Assembly (NCBI GenBank): GCA_025766275.1
Contig: JAFKAC010000100.1
Coordinates: 62,001 to 126,000 of the forward strand
Reading direction: 5' to 3'
Origin: Lactarius indigo
Lineage: Eukaryota; Basidiomycota; Agaricomycetes; Russulales; Russulaceae
DNA: 64,000 nucleotides
Both the position numbers and the translations under genes were made by a program. Below are positions 1 through 9,009 of the stretch, piece after piece. Below the pieces are notes generated by a model. It did not search any database. It was given only the letters and a program-made list of their open reading frames with translations, and was not told the DNA's origin. Positions within the stretch are counted from its first letter, which is position 1, and each line of letters starts with the position of its first letter.

Positions 1-1
1 A

Positions 2-676
2 TTCGCACACAACTCCTGGGCAAATGCCACAACCAAACATTCCCCATTCTCGCTCCTTATGGGATGGGAACCGCGAACCACCTGGAGCCCCAAACCGTCG
101 AACTGTCCAGCTGTGGACCAACGATTGGAAGAACTGCTAATACTCAGGCAACACGCCCAGGACAGCATTAAACACGCGCAACGCCTTATGATGCAACGAG
201 GCAAAACGGGGTTCACACCCTATCAACAAGGAGACCAAGTATGGCTAGAAGGGACGAACCTCCGTACCTTCTACCCCACAAGTAAACTAGCCCCAAAGAG
301 ACACGGACCATTCAAGATAACGAAGGTTCTATCAGACGTTTCTTACGAACTCGAACTCCCCACTACATGGAAGATCCACCCGGTATTCCATGCGAACCTT
401 CTCACACTGTATAAGGAGACGGAGATGCACGGCGCAAATTTCACCCGACCTCCGCCTGACCTTATTGATGGAGAAGAGGAGTATGAGGTGGAGCGCATTG
501 AAGACGCCCAGGTACGAGGGCGAGGGTGCAAACTCCACTACCTGGTAAAGTGGAAAGGATTCCCACCAAGTGACAATACGTGGGAGCCTGCAACCAGCAT
601 GACCAATGCCACAGACGCCATCAAGGACTACCATAGACAACACCCATCCGCCAAAGGGGCTGGACGAACAATATAA
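2..676 (+). CDS. Element A: 3' end of Ty3/gypsy pol (integrase C-terminus plus chromodomain), 5' partial
   Basis: The open frame enters from the window edge and stops at 676. It encodes the last part of a chromoviral integrase: the [14 protein letters not shown] segment that follows the catalytic core, the GPY/F-like module ([26 protein letters not shown] region), HPVFHANLL, and a chromodomain with EEEYEVERI and [17 protein letters not shown]. In this family the chromodomain directs integration into chromatin. Protease, RT, RNase H and the integrase core lie outside the window. The pol frame ends only about 40 nt before the ATG of the next reading frame (717), and that next frame is open from an ATG at 606, inside the pol end. 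The element continues to its 3' LTR at 10773 once the later insertion E1 is discounted. Confidence 0.9.
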   Translation, partial: FAHNSWANATTKHSPFSLLMGWEPRTTWSPKPSNCPAVDQRLEELLILRQHAQDSIKHAQRLMMQRGKTGFTPYQQGDQVWLEGTNLRTFYPTSKLAPKRHGPFKITKVLSDVSYELELPTTWKIHPVFHANLLTLYKETEMHGANFTRPPPDLIDGEEEYEVERIEDAQVRGRGCKLHYLVKWKGFPPSDNTWEPATSMTNATDAIKDYHRQHPSAKGAGRTI

Positions 677-716
677 AAAGGGACTCGATCACCCTAAAGA
701 GTTCCCAAATCCCGCA

Positions 717-987
717 ATGACCAACACACCAGTCTCCGACACCACCCTAGTCCAAGTCCTCAGTAACCCGCAACTTGAAATCGCCCTCGAACGAGGGATT
801 GTTACCATCGACCTCTCGAACGTCCCCCGACTATCACCGCCACCGTTTCCCCAAACTCTAGAACGAGAACTGGGAGAACTCACCCCATCAACGCCAGAAG
901 AGGGACAATATTCCCCCACACCCCCTCCACGACAGTCACACACTCCCCCGCCTGAACCACCCGCACCTTTGCCACCATCTTCCTCAC
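717..987 (+). pseudogene. Element A: 5' part of the post-pol ORF3, split by insertion of E1
   Basis: About 90 codons, Pro/Ser/Thr-rich and low-complexity towards the end, starting at ATG 717; an in-frame ATG at 606 overlaps the pol end. The frame runs without a stop to 987, where the 5-bp target site CTCAC (983-987) abuts the LTR of E1. Ignoring E1 and one copy of the target site, the frame continues at 9010 without a shift and ends at 10163, so the uninterrupted gene had about 474 codons from ATG 717. This is therefore the N-terminal third of a protein whose conserved domain and zinc knuckles are on the far side of E1. The function is unknown. Segment LEIALERG resembles LVARAMERG in the same place of element B. 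Confidence 0.75.
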
Positions 988-1762
988 TGTCACGGACGCT
1001 CTATTTTTACCTTATTTTTCTGTATTTTTACGGATTTATTTGGTGGAGATACGAGACTCCAACGTTGTGCTCGAGCATCCAAGACCTTATCATTAGATAT
1101 GATAAGATGGTTAGTCACGTGATGCCAACATGTGCACCTACTAGCACGTGACCCTGGGATAGTAACTTCCTTATTGGATGTTATCTCTTAGGTCACTTTC
1201 CTCATTAAGTAAAGAAGTTTCTCATTGGACGATAAGCAGGGAACATTCTAGATAGTTCTAGACTACGTTGTCATAGGGTTGTGACTCATAGATAAGACCA
1301 CGTCATTGTTCTGTCAGCGTTAATGACTGTGCATCAGTCAGCACAACAGATAACGCTATTATTAGACACGACGCGTCAGCGCCTGACTCATTACTGTTAC
1401 ACATACCTTTAGTAATAAGGTTCTGTAGTAATTCGAACTCAGCCGCAGCAATGTATATAAACCCTCATGTAGCATCCTGAGTGGAACCAACTTGTCCTCT
1501 TGGTTCTCCACTCAGGTGCGTATTCTCTTGTACTTCCCTTACCTCTCCAATGTTAACTTGTCCTCTTGGTTCTCCACTCAGCGTGCCACAGTGTGATCAC
1601 CTGACCTTTGGACTTGTATAAAGTCCTCACGTGTGTCTACTCTCCGCTGTGCCTGTACGTTCGGCGCGTGACTTGTCTCCGCGCTAGGCTTGGGTGTGCT
1701 CCCAGTTCAGTTCGCTAACTTTCACCTTGGTCTAGTTGTAAGCGATAAGTCATACCGCTACA
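988..1762 (+). repeat. E1 left LTR (775 bp)
   Basis: Starts TGTCACGG and ends GCTACA. A TATA box (TATATAA, 1454-1460) is followed about 20 nt later by a potential hairpin (arms 1477-1490 and 1500-1515). Then come two exact copies of a 27-nt segment (1489-1515 and 1555-1581) that bound a 66-nt stretch (1516-1581) beginning GTGCGT and ending CTCCACTCAG, which has the form of an intron. The U3 part holds an imperfect palindrome around CTTATCAT...ATGATAAG and two CACGTG boxes. Confidence 0.95.
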
Positions 1763-2280
1763 TTAGGACAAGTTCTTCCTTCACACGCCCCTTCATTCTT
1801 ACCGGCGTTTTCTATTTTCCTTTCTAGGTGGTCGACGACCACAAGTCCCTTGTGTCATACACCTCACTCTTTGCCTGTGGACCTTCGTACGCAGAATCTG
1901 TGCTATCTTGGTACAACTCTATTGTCCGTAAAGTCGGCATAGATTGTGCTTGCCTATAGGCGTTCTATCTGGTCATCAGTAGAACGTTTGGGTACTGCTT
2001 GCAGAACTGGTCACCACGCCAGATAAGCTGCAAGTGGAAGAGAAGCCTGCCAGGCCTAGCCTGCGACAGCTGTACGCGAAGTAAACAGAAAAGTTTGAGA
2101 GCGCTTCGGCGTGAGAGGCAGCCAATAGGTCGAGGAGACTGCGGCAGACAGCCTTGTGTTCTTGCACAAACCCATTACCCTATTCCTGAGTGTTTCGTTA
2201 TCGCCGCAGCCTCGCGCAGTGTGAAATATCACTGTGTATTGGTCTTGCTTGATCAAACTCTCCATTCACCTTCGACTTAG

Positions 2281-2970
2281 CGCTACGCGGTCGTCGTAAC
2301 ACGTCGTCACATTATACCACCTTCCATTTCCAAACTGCCTCGCATATTTGCGAACGTCCGTCAGCGTCTTCGACGAATCTTTCGGAGGAGACAGGAAACA
2401 GTTCTCCCTGTCCCAGCGCCCCCATCACCCCCACGTTCTTATTTCACTCCAAACTTAGCCTCTGCTTCGGCATCGCTACACGTTCAGGGAGCAGGTCAAT
2501 CGTCCTCTGACCCAATCCCTTCACCTCGATTTGCATCTCCTACTCCGACAGTAGCTTCGGAGCACTCCTACCACTCGGCGCACTCCTCCTCCAACGAGAC
2601 ACTCGTTGACGATCCCCAAGCACCCCCTGTAGTTCATCAGCAAGAAATATTTGCTGGTGAAGAAATTCACTACAGGTTCTCTCTAGAAGGCGACCCACAG
2701 AACGACGCGGAAGCATACGTCCGCGCCATATACTACGACAGAGATTTCCGCTTCGCCCTCCTAGAACTTCACGGAGCTTTTGGCCTTGTTGCAGGCACTC
2801 CCTTCACCGTCCCTCAGCTGATCGCCTTCGCGGCAGCATTAGTCCCCGAACTTTCTCCTCCCCCGTCCATTCACTCCCACGATAGCTCCCAAAGGGAAAC
2901 AGAGAGCAGCACAAGCTCAAGCTCAGTATCCCACAGGAGTAACGTCCAAGTACAGAACGATCCTCTCTAA
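2281..2970 (+). CDS. E1 leader open frame without ATG (candidate ORF0)
   Basis: After the stop at 2278-2280 this frame stays open for 229 codons up to TAA at 2968-2970, although it contains no ATG, GTG or TTG codon. Its middle looks like real protein: an acidic and aromatic stretch (EGDPQNDAEAYVRAIYY, then DRDFRFALLELHGAFG) followed by a hydrophobic segment (QLIAFAAALVPEL) and a Ser-rich tail. The gag frame is open from 2843, so the two frames overlap by about 130 nt, with gag at +1 relative to this one. It could be the N-terminal part of Gag joined by splicing or frameshifting, a non-AUG product, or a remnant. I do not recognise the domain. The lack of an AUG keeps confidence low. Confidence 0.4.
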   Translation, partial: RYAVVVTRRHIIPPSISKLPRIFANVRQRLRRIFRRRQETVLPVPAPPSPPRSYFTPNLASASASLHVQGAGQSSSDPIPSPRFASPTPTVASEHSYHSAHSSSNETLVDDPQAPPVVHQQEIFAGEEIHYRFSLEGDPQNDAEAYVRAIYYDRDFRFALLELHGAFGLVAGTPFTVPQLIAFAAALVPELSPPPSIHSHDSSQRETESSTSSSSVSHRSNVQVQNDPL

Positions 2971-3106
2971 AGAAGAAAAAGAGTGGATCAAGAACTTCGA
3001 CAACTGGGACGACTTCGACGAAGACGAACAGCTTCGCCTCATCGAAGATAGACGGGAGTCGATTAAAAAGTACGAGGAAAGAAAGAGACAAGACGAGTTA
3101 GATAAG

Positions 3107-4333
3107 ATGTCCGCCGCCGCCGCCGCTCCCCCCACACCAACAGCTCCTGCTCCGCCCCCAACTCTCAACGACTGCTTGCGCCTTATAAGTGATCTAGGCC
3201 AAGTAGTCGGTATACTTACACAAAAAGTCACGGACTTGACCGCACAAGTTTCAGCAACCGCGGCCAAGCCCAGCCCCAAACACAAGGAAGTAGTGGCCCG
3301 TCCCAAAGCATGGGATGGGAAAGGCAACTCTACAGATGCCCGTCACTTCCTTGCAGCCTTCCATAATTGGGCAGGCTCACAGCAGGACGCTATGAACACC
3401 TGGGACCCGGCCCAGGGCATGTACTTCCGGGCAGAAGACCGCTGGATTATGGCGGTTCTTAACCTCATGGAAGGGGAAGCCAAGTCATGGGCTCTCCCTT
3501 ACCTCGAACAGCTTCAGTCAAACAATATTCCGTTCGGTAGCTCTTGGGACGAATTCGTCAAAGAATTTAACCGGCGGTTCTCGCCCCTCGACACTACAGA
3601 GACAGCGAGGGAGCAGCTGAAGAAGACAAAACAGGGCCGCGGATCGGTTGCAGAGTACCGATCTGTGTTCGAACAGTACTCTGGACAGACTGGATGGTCG
3701 AAAGCAGACCTCCGCACCCGCTTTTACGATGGTCTCTCGGACCGCGTAAAAGATGCCTTAGCCTTGACGGACAAGGCCCATGTCGACTTCGACGACCTTA
3801 AGCAGGTCTCACAATCGCTGGATCAGCGACTGAGACAAAGGGACTCGGAGAAGAAGGGCGGTTCATCTAGCCAGTCGATCTTGCCTGCAGGCAAGCCGTC
3901 CGACCCAGACGCGATGCAAGTTGACGCATCACGACAGCAGGGGTCCGGCACGAGCAAGCCCGCATCCGGTGGAAAGACCCGGCAAGACTATCAGAAACAC
4001 ATGCAAGGCAAGTGTTACGGGTGTGGTTCTAAAGACCACTCAAAAAAGGATGGAAATCACGAACGCGACGTGTGCCACCATTGTCAAAAGGTCGGACATA
4101 GGGCACCCGTCTGCATGCTCAAATTTATGGGGAAACCCGCCAAAGCGAAAGCTGCGGCCAGTAGTGAGGAAACCCCCTCCCAACCTTCTTCCAGTCAGTC
4201 GGCGGCTTCCACCGCCCAAACAAGCATTTCCGCACCGCCCAAAGCCAATACGTCCCAGGCAGACGTGGCAAAGTTATTGGCGGCGCTCACAGCCCAACAA
4301 GAGCAAATCAACGCTCTCAAAGCGGCTTTTTAG
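3107..4333 (+). CDS. gag: E1 gag polyprotein (capsid and zinc-knuckle nucleocapsid)
   Basis: 408 codons from the first ATG of the frame. Order: an Ala/Pro-rich start, a short coiled-coil-like segment (DCLRLISDLGQVVGILTQ), a retrotransposon gag core (residues about 60-250, with AKSWALPYLEQL, FVKEFNRRFSPLD and AREQLKKTKQG), then a CCHC-like region near residues 300-340 (CYGCGSKDHS and CHHCQKVGHRAPVC) and a Ser/Ala/Gln-rich tail. The frame is open about 75 codons upstream of this ATG, encoding an acidic segment (EEKEWIKNFDNWDDFDEDE). That upstream part contains ATA (2882) followed by APKGKQR where an initiating ATG might be expected, so the true start may lie upstream. Gag ends TTT TAG in a run of five T, which is a possible -1 shift point into pol. 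Confidence 0.85.
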   Translation: MSAAAAAPPTPTAPAPPPTLNDCLRLISDLGQVVGILTQKVTDLTAQVSATAAKPSPKHKEVVARPKAWDGKGNSTDARHFLAAFHNWAGSQQDAMNTWDPAQGMYFRAEDRWIMAVLNLMEGEAKSWALPYLEQLQSNNIPFGSSWDEFVKEFNRRFSPLDTTETAREQLKKTKQGRGSVAEYRSVFEQYSGQTGWSKADLRTRFYDGLSDRVKDALALTDKAHVDFDDLKQVSQSLDQRLRQRDSEKKGGSSSQSILPAGKPSDPDAMQVDASRQQGSGTSKPASGGKTRQDYQKHMQGKCYGCGSKDHSKKDGNHERDVCHHCQKVGHRAPVCMLKFMGKPAKAKAAASSEETPSQPSSSQSAASTAQTSISAPPKANTSQADVAKLLAALTAQQEQINALKAAF

Positions 4334-4545
4334 ATCCAGGGGTAGTCATAGCTGCGGACTCCCCCTGTAAAACAGATACGGTTGACTCGGCCTCATGTAG
4401 TTGTAAGATATGCCTACGATCTCGCCTCGTTTCGGACTCGGACCAATCTGTAATTCCTACGTACCACTCTGTTTCTGCCTGTAATGTTGATAGTAGTGAT
4501 GTCTCGGCTTCCTGTTCTGATACTACATCTACATCTGCCTCGGAG

Positions 4546-7500
4546 ATGAACAATAGTATTAGTGTTCCGATTGCTCCACAATTTGTAGCAGCGCCGCAAG
4601 TGATGATTTCTGATGCAGCGCTTTCTTCATGTATAATTCCCGAAACAAAAGATAGCAGATCTCATTTTCATATTTCTGTTGAATTACAAGGACGTCATCG
4701 TACTGTAAAAGTAGCAGCCATGGTAGACTCCGGAGCAACTTCGTTGTTCCTGGACAAGAAGTACGCTGACCGCCACAAAATGTTGCAAGTTCCACTAGAG
4801 CATCCTATTACCCTCTATAACATAGATGGGACGCTCAATGAAGCCGGCAGTATTACCCACAAAGTAACACTCGTCCTCAAAGTCGGCCCTAGTGCAGAAA
4901 AGTTCGACTTTATGGTCACTTCACTAGGCCCAGAACGAGTCATTCTGGGACTGCCCTGGCTCAGACATCGGAACCCGCACATAGATTGGCAGGAAGGCAC
5001 TATGCGTCTCAACTCCAGCGCTGAAATAGCTGCACCGGAGATAGAGATAGAGGTGACGCGCATCATGGCGAACCGTATGGAACGTCGTCGTCTCCTTGCG
5101 GAGAAAGTGTTGGACACGGTCTCTGACGAAGTTTTCTGTTTGGCCGGTTTCACGTACTCTCAGCAGATTGCCGAGAAAGCGATAACCTCCAAACCTAAGA
5201 AAACTTTCGAAGAAATGGTCCCTGAACACTATCGTGACTTCGCAAAAGTCTTCTCTGAGGAAGAATCCCAGAGACTCCCTGAGCATCAACCATGGGACCA
5301 CGCCATAGACCTCGAACCAGATGCAGTCAGACACTGGAAGGTCAAGACGTACCCCATGTCACCCAGCGAGCAAGTAGAATTGGACAAATTCTTGGATGAA
5401 CATATAGGGAAAGGATATTTAGTGCCATCTAAGTCACCCATGGCATCCCCTGTATTTTTCATCAAGAAAAAGGACGGCAAGCTCCGTCTGGTCCAAGACT
5501 ATCGGCGTCTTAACAAAATTACTATTAAGAACCGATATCCACTTCCACTCGCTGCCGACATTATTAATAGGCTTAAGGGAGCTCAATACTTCACCAAATT
5601 CGACGTTCGATGGGGATATCATAATATCCGCATCAAAGAAGGCGATGAATGGAAAGGTGTTATTGTCACCAATAGGGGTCTATACGAACCTAAAGTCATG
5701 TACTTCGGCATGACTAATAGCCCCGCCACCTTCCAAGCCTTAATGAACGCCGTCTTTGCCGATCTTATCGCACAAGGAGAGGTCGCTGTATATATGGATG
5801 ACATTCTCATCTATAGCAATAACCTCAAACACCATCGCAAAATTGTACGCGAGGTGTTGACAAGATTAGAGCAATACGACCTCTATCTCAAGCCTGAGAA
5901 GTGCGATTTTGAAAAGCAAGAAATGGAGTATCTAGGGATGATTATCCGTCCCGGAGAAGTGCAGATGGACCCTGGCAAGGTCTCTGCAGTAAAGGAGTGG
6001 CCCACCCCGACTACGCTCAAAGAAGTAAGAGCATTTATCGGGTTCGCCAATTTCTATAGAAGGTTCATCAAGGATTTCGCGGCTATCGCCCGCCCCCTTC
6101 ATGACCTTACTAAGAAAGACACTCCTTGGATCTGGCAGTCTGAACAGCAGAAAGCCTTTGACCTATTGAAGGAACGCTTCGTGCAAGAACCTATTCTTAA
6201 GGTTTACGATCCGAACCTTCCAACTAGAGTCGAGGTGGATGCTTCAGGATTTGCTACTGGCGGTATTCTAACTCAGAAATACCCGGACGGTCTCTGGCAC
6301 CCTATTGCGTATCGCTCACAGTCTATGAGCAAAGAAGAACGCAATTATGAAATTTACGACAGAGAAATGCTCGGCTTAATCCGTGCCCTAGAGGATTGGA
6401 GACATTTCCTCGAAGGCATCTCTTTTGAAGTGATCACCGACCATAAGAATATGGAATGGTGGGCAACCATGAAAGACTTGAATAGGCGCCAAGCTCGATG
6501 GGCCTTATTCTTAAGTCGGTTCGCCTTCAAAATCACTTACAAGAAAGGAGAATCCATGCAAGCCGATGCATTAAGTCGTTTCTCACGAGACCAGGTCCGA
6601 GACTCTGAAGATAACCGCCAGGTCCAGGTATTAAAACCTGAGCACTTCCTAGCTGCCGCTAAAGCGCACTTCATCCCCGAAATAGATTCCTTAGGGAATC
6701 GCATTAAGCTCGCATCCATTCGAGAAGCCGAAGTTATAGAAGGTCTTAAAAGCATATCTAAGACCGCTCCCAAGGCTCTCACAGATGGCGTCTTAATGTG
6801 GGAAGAAGAAGACGGTTTCATTTACCACCGGGGTAAATTATATGTCCCAAACGACCGAGCCCTTCGCAGAGACGTGGTAAAGTCCTGCCACGACTCGGTC
6901 ACTACCGGACACCCTGGAAAGAACGGAACCATAGAGCTAGTCAGTCGCTACTATTGGTGGCCACGCATGTCAGGCTTTATCGCCTCATATGTAGAAGGAT
7001 GCGATCGATGCCAACGTTACCGCAAAGATCTGCACCCCAAAGCAACCATTCAGCCGCAAGAAGTTCCTGAGGGACCATGGCAGATCGTAGGGATCGATTT
7101 AATCGGTCCACTGCCCATGTCACGTGGGAAAGACATGATCTTAAACATCGTAGATCATTATACGAAACAGATTCATCTGTTCCCCACGACTTCTCAGATT
7201 ACGGCTGATGGGGTGGCATCCATCTACTTTGAGCAAGTCTTCCCCCTGCATGGGATCCCTCGCAAAGTCATAAGCGATAGAGGACCCCAATTTGCAGCAC
7301 GAAGCATGCGTGCCCTCTACAAGCGACTAGGAATAGACGCAGGGCTAACCACAGCCTATCACCCTCAAGCTAATGGGCAGGTTGAGCGCAAAAATCAGGA
7401 AGTCGAAATATATTTGCGCATGTTCATTAGCAAGAGACAGGATGATTGGGCAGACCTGCTTCCTACAGCAGAATTCGTAGTCAATAGTAGGCTCAACTCA

Positions 7501-8217
7501 GCTACGGGACATACTCCATTTGAGCTACTATATGGCTTCACGCCGGACTTCACTATTCCTGCTGGTAGACCCACGGGTATTCCACTGCTCGACAAGCGCC
7601 TTCAGCACTTAGTTTCCGCTCGTAAGGACGCAGAAGCGGCTCTACGCCTAAGTAAAAGGCGAATGCAGACAGACGTTGAACAAAGGACTAAGCCATACTC
7701 CTTCAATGTTGGGGATAAAGTCTGGTTGCAAGCTAAGCAGATAAAGATACATCAGCAGTCGTCCAAATTGGGACCAAAGCAATTAGGCCCATTTGAAGTC
7801 ACTAAGGTCATAAGTGACGTCGACTACAAGCTTGCACTACCCCCTGCATTACGGATCCATGATGTATTTCATGTAGACCGCCTCTCTCCTTACAAAGGAA
7901 ACAAAGTCAATGGGCTCACGCCTCCACCACCCGATCCAATAACAGTCGAGGGAGAAGAAGAGTATGAAGTTGACCATATAAGAGACTCTAAACTCTTTGG
8001 TCGTACTCTTAAGTACCTCGTCCGTTGGAAAGGATACGGTGAGGGTGAGGACACTTGGGAACCAGCTAAGAATCTAGCACATGCCCCCGATGCGGTTAAG
8101 GAATTCCATTCTTCAAACCCGGGCGCGCCTAGAAAAATAGCGGCTCTTATTTACGCGTCCTTGCCTTGGCAAGCTCATCATATGGATACATCGGCCAACG
8201 CGGATGTCGACCCTTAA
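4546..8217 (+). CDS. pol: E1 pol polyprotein: protease, RT, RNase H, integrase, chromodomain
   Basis: 1,223 codons from ATG 4546. Aspartic protease VDSGATSLF (catalytic Asp about residue 61); reverse transcriptase with VAVYMDDILIY (Tyr about 416); RNase H starting near EVDASGFATGG (about 564); integrase zinc-binding HHCC (HDSVTTGHPG...CDRCQ, about 781-822); DDE core (IDLIGPLP, SDRGPQFAA, NGQVERKNQE); GPY/F module; chromodomain about 1137-1190 (EEEYEVDHIRDS, YLVRWKGYGEGEDTWEPA). The pol frame has no stop back to the end of gag at 4330, giving a 72-codon Ser/Cys/Thr-rich linker. Gag-Pol fusion by a -1 shift at the gag stop is therefore as plausible as initiation at 4546. Pol stops 12 nt before the right LTR and has no ORF3, unlike A, B and C. 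Confidence 0.95.
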   Translation: MNNSISVPIAPQFVAAPQVMISDAALSSCIIPETKDSRSHFHISVELQGRHRTVKVAAMVDSGATSLFLDKKYADRHKMLQVPLEHPITLYNIDGTLNEAGSITHKVTLVLKVGPSAEKFDFMVTSLGPERVILGLPWLRHRNPHIDWQEGTMRLNSSAEIAAPEIEIEVTRIMANRMERRRLLAEKVLDTVSDEVFCLAGFTYSQQIAEKAITSKPKKTFEEMVPEHYRDFAKVFSEEESQRLPEHQPWDHAIDLEPDAVRHWKVKTYPMSPSEQVELDKFLDEHIGKGYLVPSKSPMASPVFFIKKKDGKLRLVQDYRRLNKITIKNRYPLPLAADIINRLKGAQYFTKFDVRWGYHNIRIKEGDEWKGVIVTNRGLYEPKVMYFGMTNSPATFQALMNAVFADLIAQGEVAVYMDDILIYSNNLKHHRKIVREVLTRLEQYDLYLKPEKCDFEKQEMEYLGMIIRPGEVQMDPGKVSAVKEWPTPTTLKEVRAFIGFANFYRRFIKDFAAIARPLHDLTKKDTPWIWQSEQQKAFDLLKERFVQEPILKVYDPNLPTRVEVDASGFATGGILTQKYPDGLWHPIAYRSQSMSKEERNYEIYDREMLGLIRALEDWRHFLEGISFEVITDHKNMEWWATMKDLNRRQARWALFLSRFAFKITYKKGESMQADALSRFSRDQVRDSEDNRQVQVLKPEHFLAAAKAHFIPEIDSLGNRIKLASIREAEVIEGLKSISKTAPKALTDGVLMWEEEDGFIYHRGKLYVPNDRALRRDVVKSCHDSVTTGHPGKNGTIELVSRYYWWPRMSGFIASYVEGCDRCQRYRKDLHPKATIQPQEVPEGPWQIVGIDLIGPLPMSRGKDMILNIVDHYTKQIHLFPTTSQITADGVASIYFEQVFPLHGIPRKVISDRGPQFAARSMRALYKRLGIDAGLTTAYHPQANGQVERKNQEVEIYLRMFISKRQDDWADLLPTAEFVVNSRLNSATGHTPFELLYGFTPDFTIPAGRPTGIPLLDKRLQHLVSARKDAEAALRLSKRRMQTDVEQRTKPYSFNVGDKVWLQAKQIKIHQQSSKLGPKQLGPFEVTKVISDVDYKLALPPALRIHDVFHVDRLSPYKGNKVNGLTPPPPDPITVEGEEEYEVDHIRDSKLFGRTLKYLVRWKGYGEGEDTWEPAKNLAHAPDAVKEFHSSNPGAPRKIAALIYASLPWQAHHMDTSANADVDP

Positions 8218-8229
8218 GGAGGGGGGTGA

Positions 8230-9004
8230 TGTCACGGACGCTCTATTTTTACCTTATTTTTCTGTATTTTTACGGATTTATTTGGTGGAGATACGAGACT
8301 CCAACGTTGTGCTCGAGCATCCAAGACCTTATCATTAGATATGATAAGATGGTTAGTCACGTGATGCCAACATGTGCACCTACTAGCACGTGACCCTGGG
8401 ATAGTAACTTCCTTATTGGATGTTATCTCTTAGGTCACTTTCCTCATTAAGTAAAGAAGTTTCTCATTGGACGATAAGCAGGGAACATTCTAGATAGTTC
8501 TAGACTACGTTGTCATAGGGTTGTGACTCATAGATAAGACCACGTCATTGTTCTGTCAGCGTTAATGACTGTGCATCAGTCAGCACAACAGATAACGCTA
8601 TTATTAGACACGACGCGTCAGCGCCTGACTCATTACTGTTACACATACCTTTAGTAATAAGGTTCTGTAGTAATTCGAACTCAGCCGCAGCAATGTATAT
8701 AAACCCTCATGTAGCATCCTGAGTGGAACCAACTTGTCCTCTTGGTTCTCCACTCAGGTGCGTATTCTCTTGTACTTCCCTTACCTCTCCAATGTTAACT
8801 TGTCCTCTTGGTTCTCCACTCAGCGTGCCACAGTGTGATCACCTGACCTTTGGACTTGTATAAAGTCCTCACGTGTGTCTACTCTCCGCTGTGCCTGTAC
8901 GTTCGGCGCGTGACTTGTCTCCGCGCTAGGCTTGGGTGTGCTCCCAGTTCAGTTCGCTAACTTTCACCTTGGTCTAGTTGTAAGCGATAAGTCATACCGC
9001 TACA
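8230..9004 (+). repeat. E1 right LTR (775 bp)
   Basis: Appears identical to 988-1762, offset by 7,242. It carries the same TATA box, hairpin and duplicated 27-nt segments; the intron-like stretch is 8758-8823 here. It is followed by the second target-site copy CTCAC at 9005-9009. Identity of the LTR pair implies recent insertion. Confidence 0.95.
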
Positions 9005-9009
9005 CTCAC

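Larger units (their letters stand above)
988..9004 (+). mobile_element. Element E1: complete young Ty3/gypsy chromovirus-type LTR retrotransposon
   Basis: An 8,017-bp element with 775-bp LTRs at 988-1762 and 8230-9004 that look identical by eye. It is flanked by the perfect 5-bp target duplication CTCAC (983-987 and 9005-9009). LTRs begin TGTCACGG and end CCGCTACA. Order: LTR, 1.3-kb leader with an AUG-less open frame, gag, pol with chromodomain, a polypurine tract (about 8215-8229, AAGGAGGGGGGTGA) and LTR. Both main frames are intact, so it inserted recently and could be autonomous. It lies inside ORF3 of element A. A decayed solo LTR of the same family is at 35551-36316. I could not recognise the tRNA for the primer binding site from the bases after the left LTR. 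Confidence 0.95.

Noticed and set aside
606..1151. 181-codon frame running from the pol end into the E1 LTR
   Set aside because: Its last 50 codons lie in the LTR of E1 and recur at the right LTR (8166-8393), so the product is a chimera caused by the insertion, not a gene.
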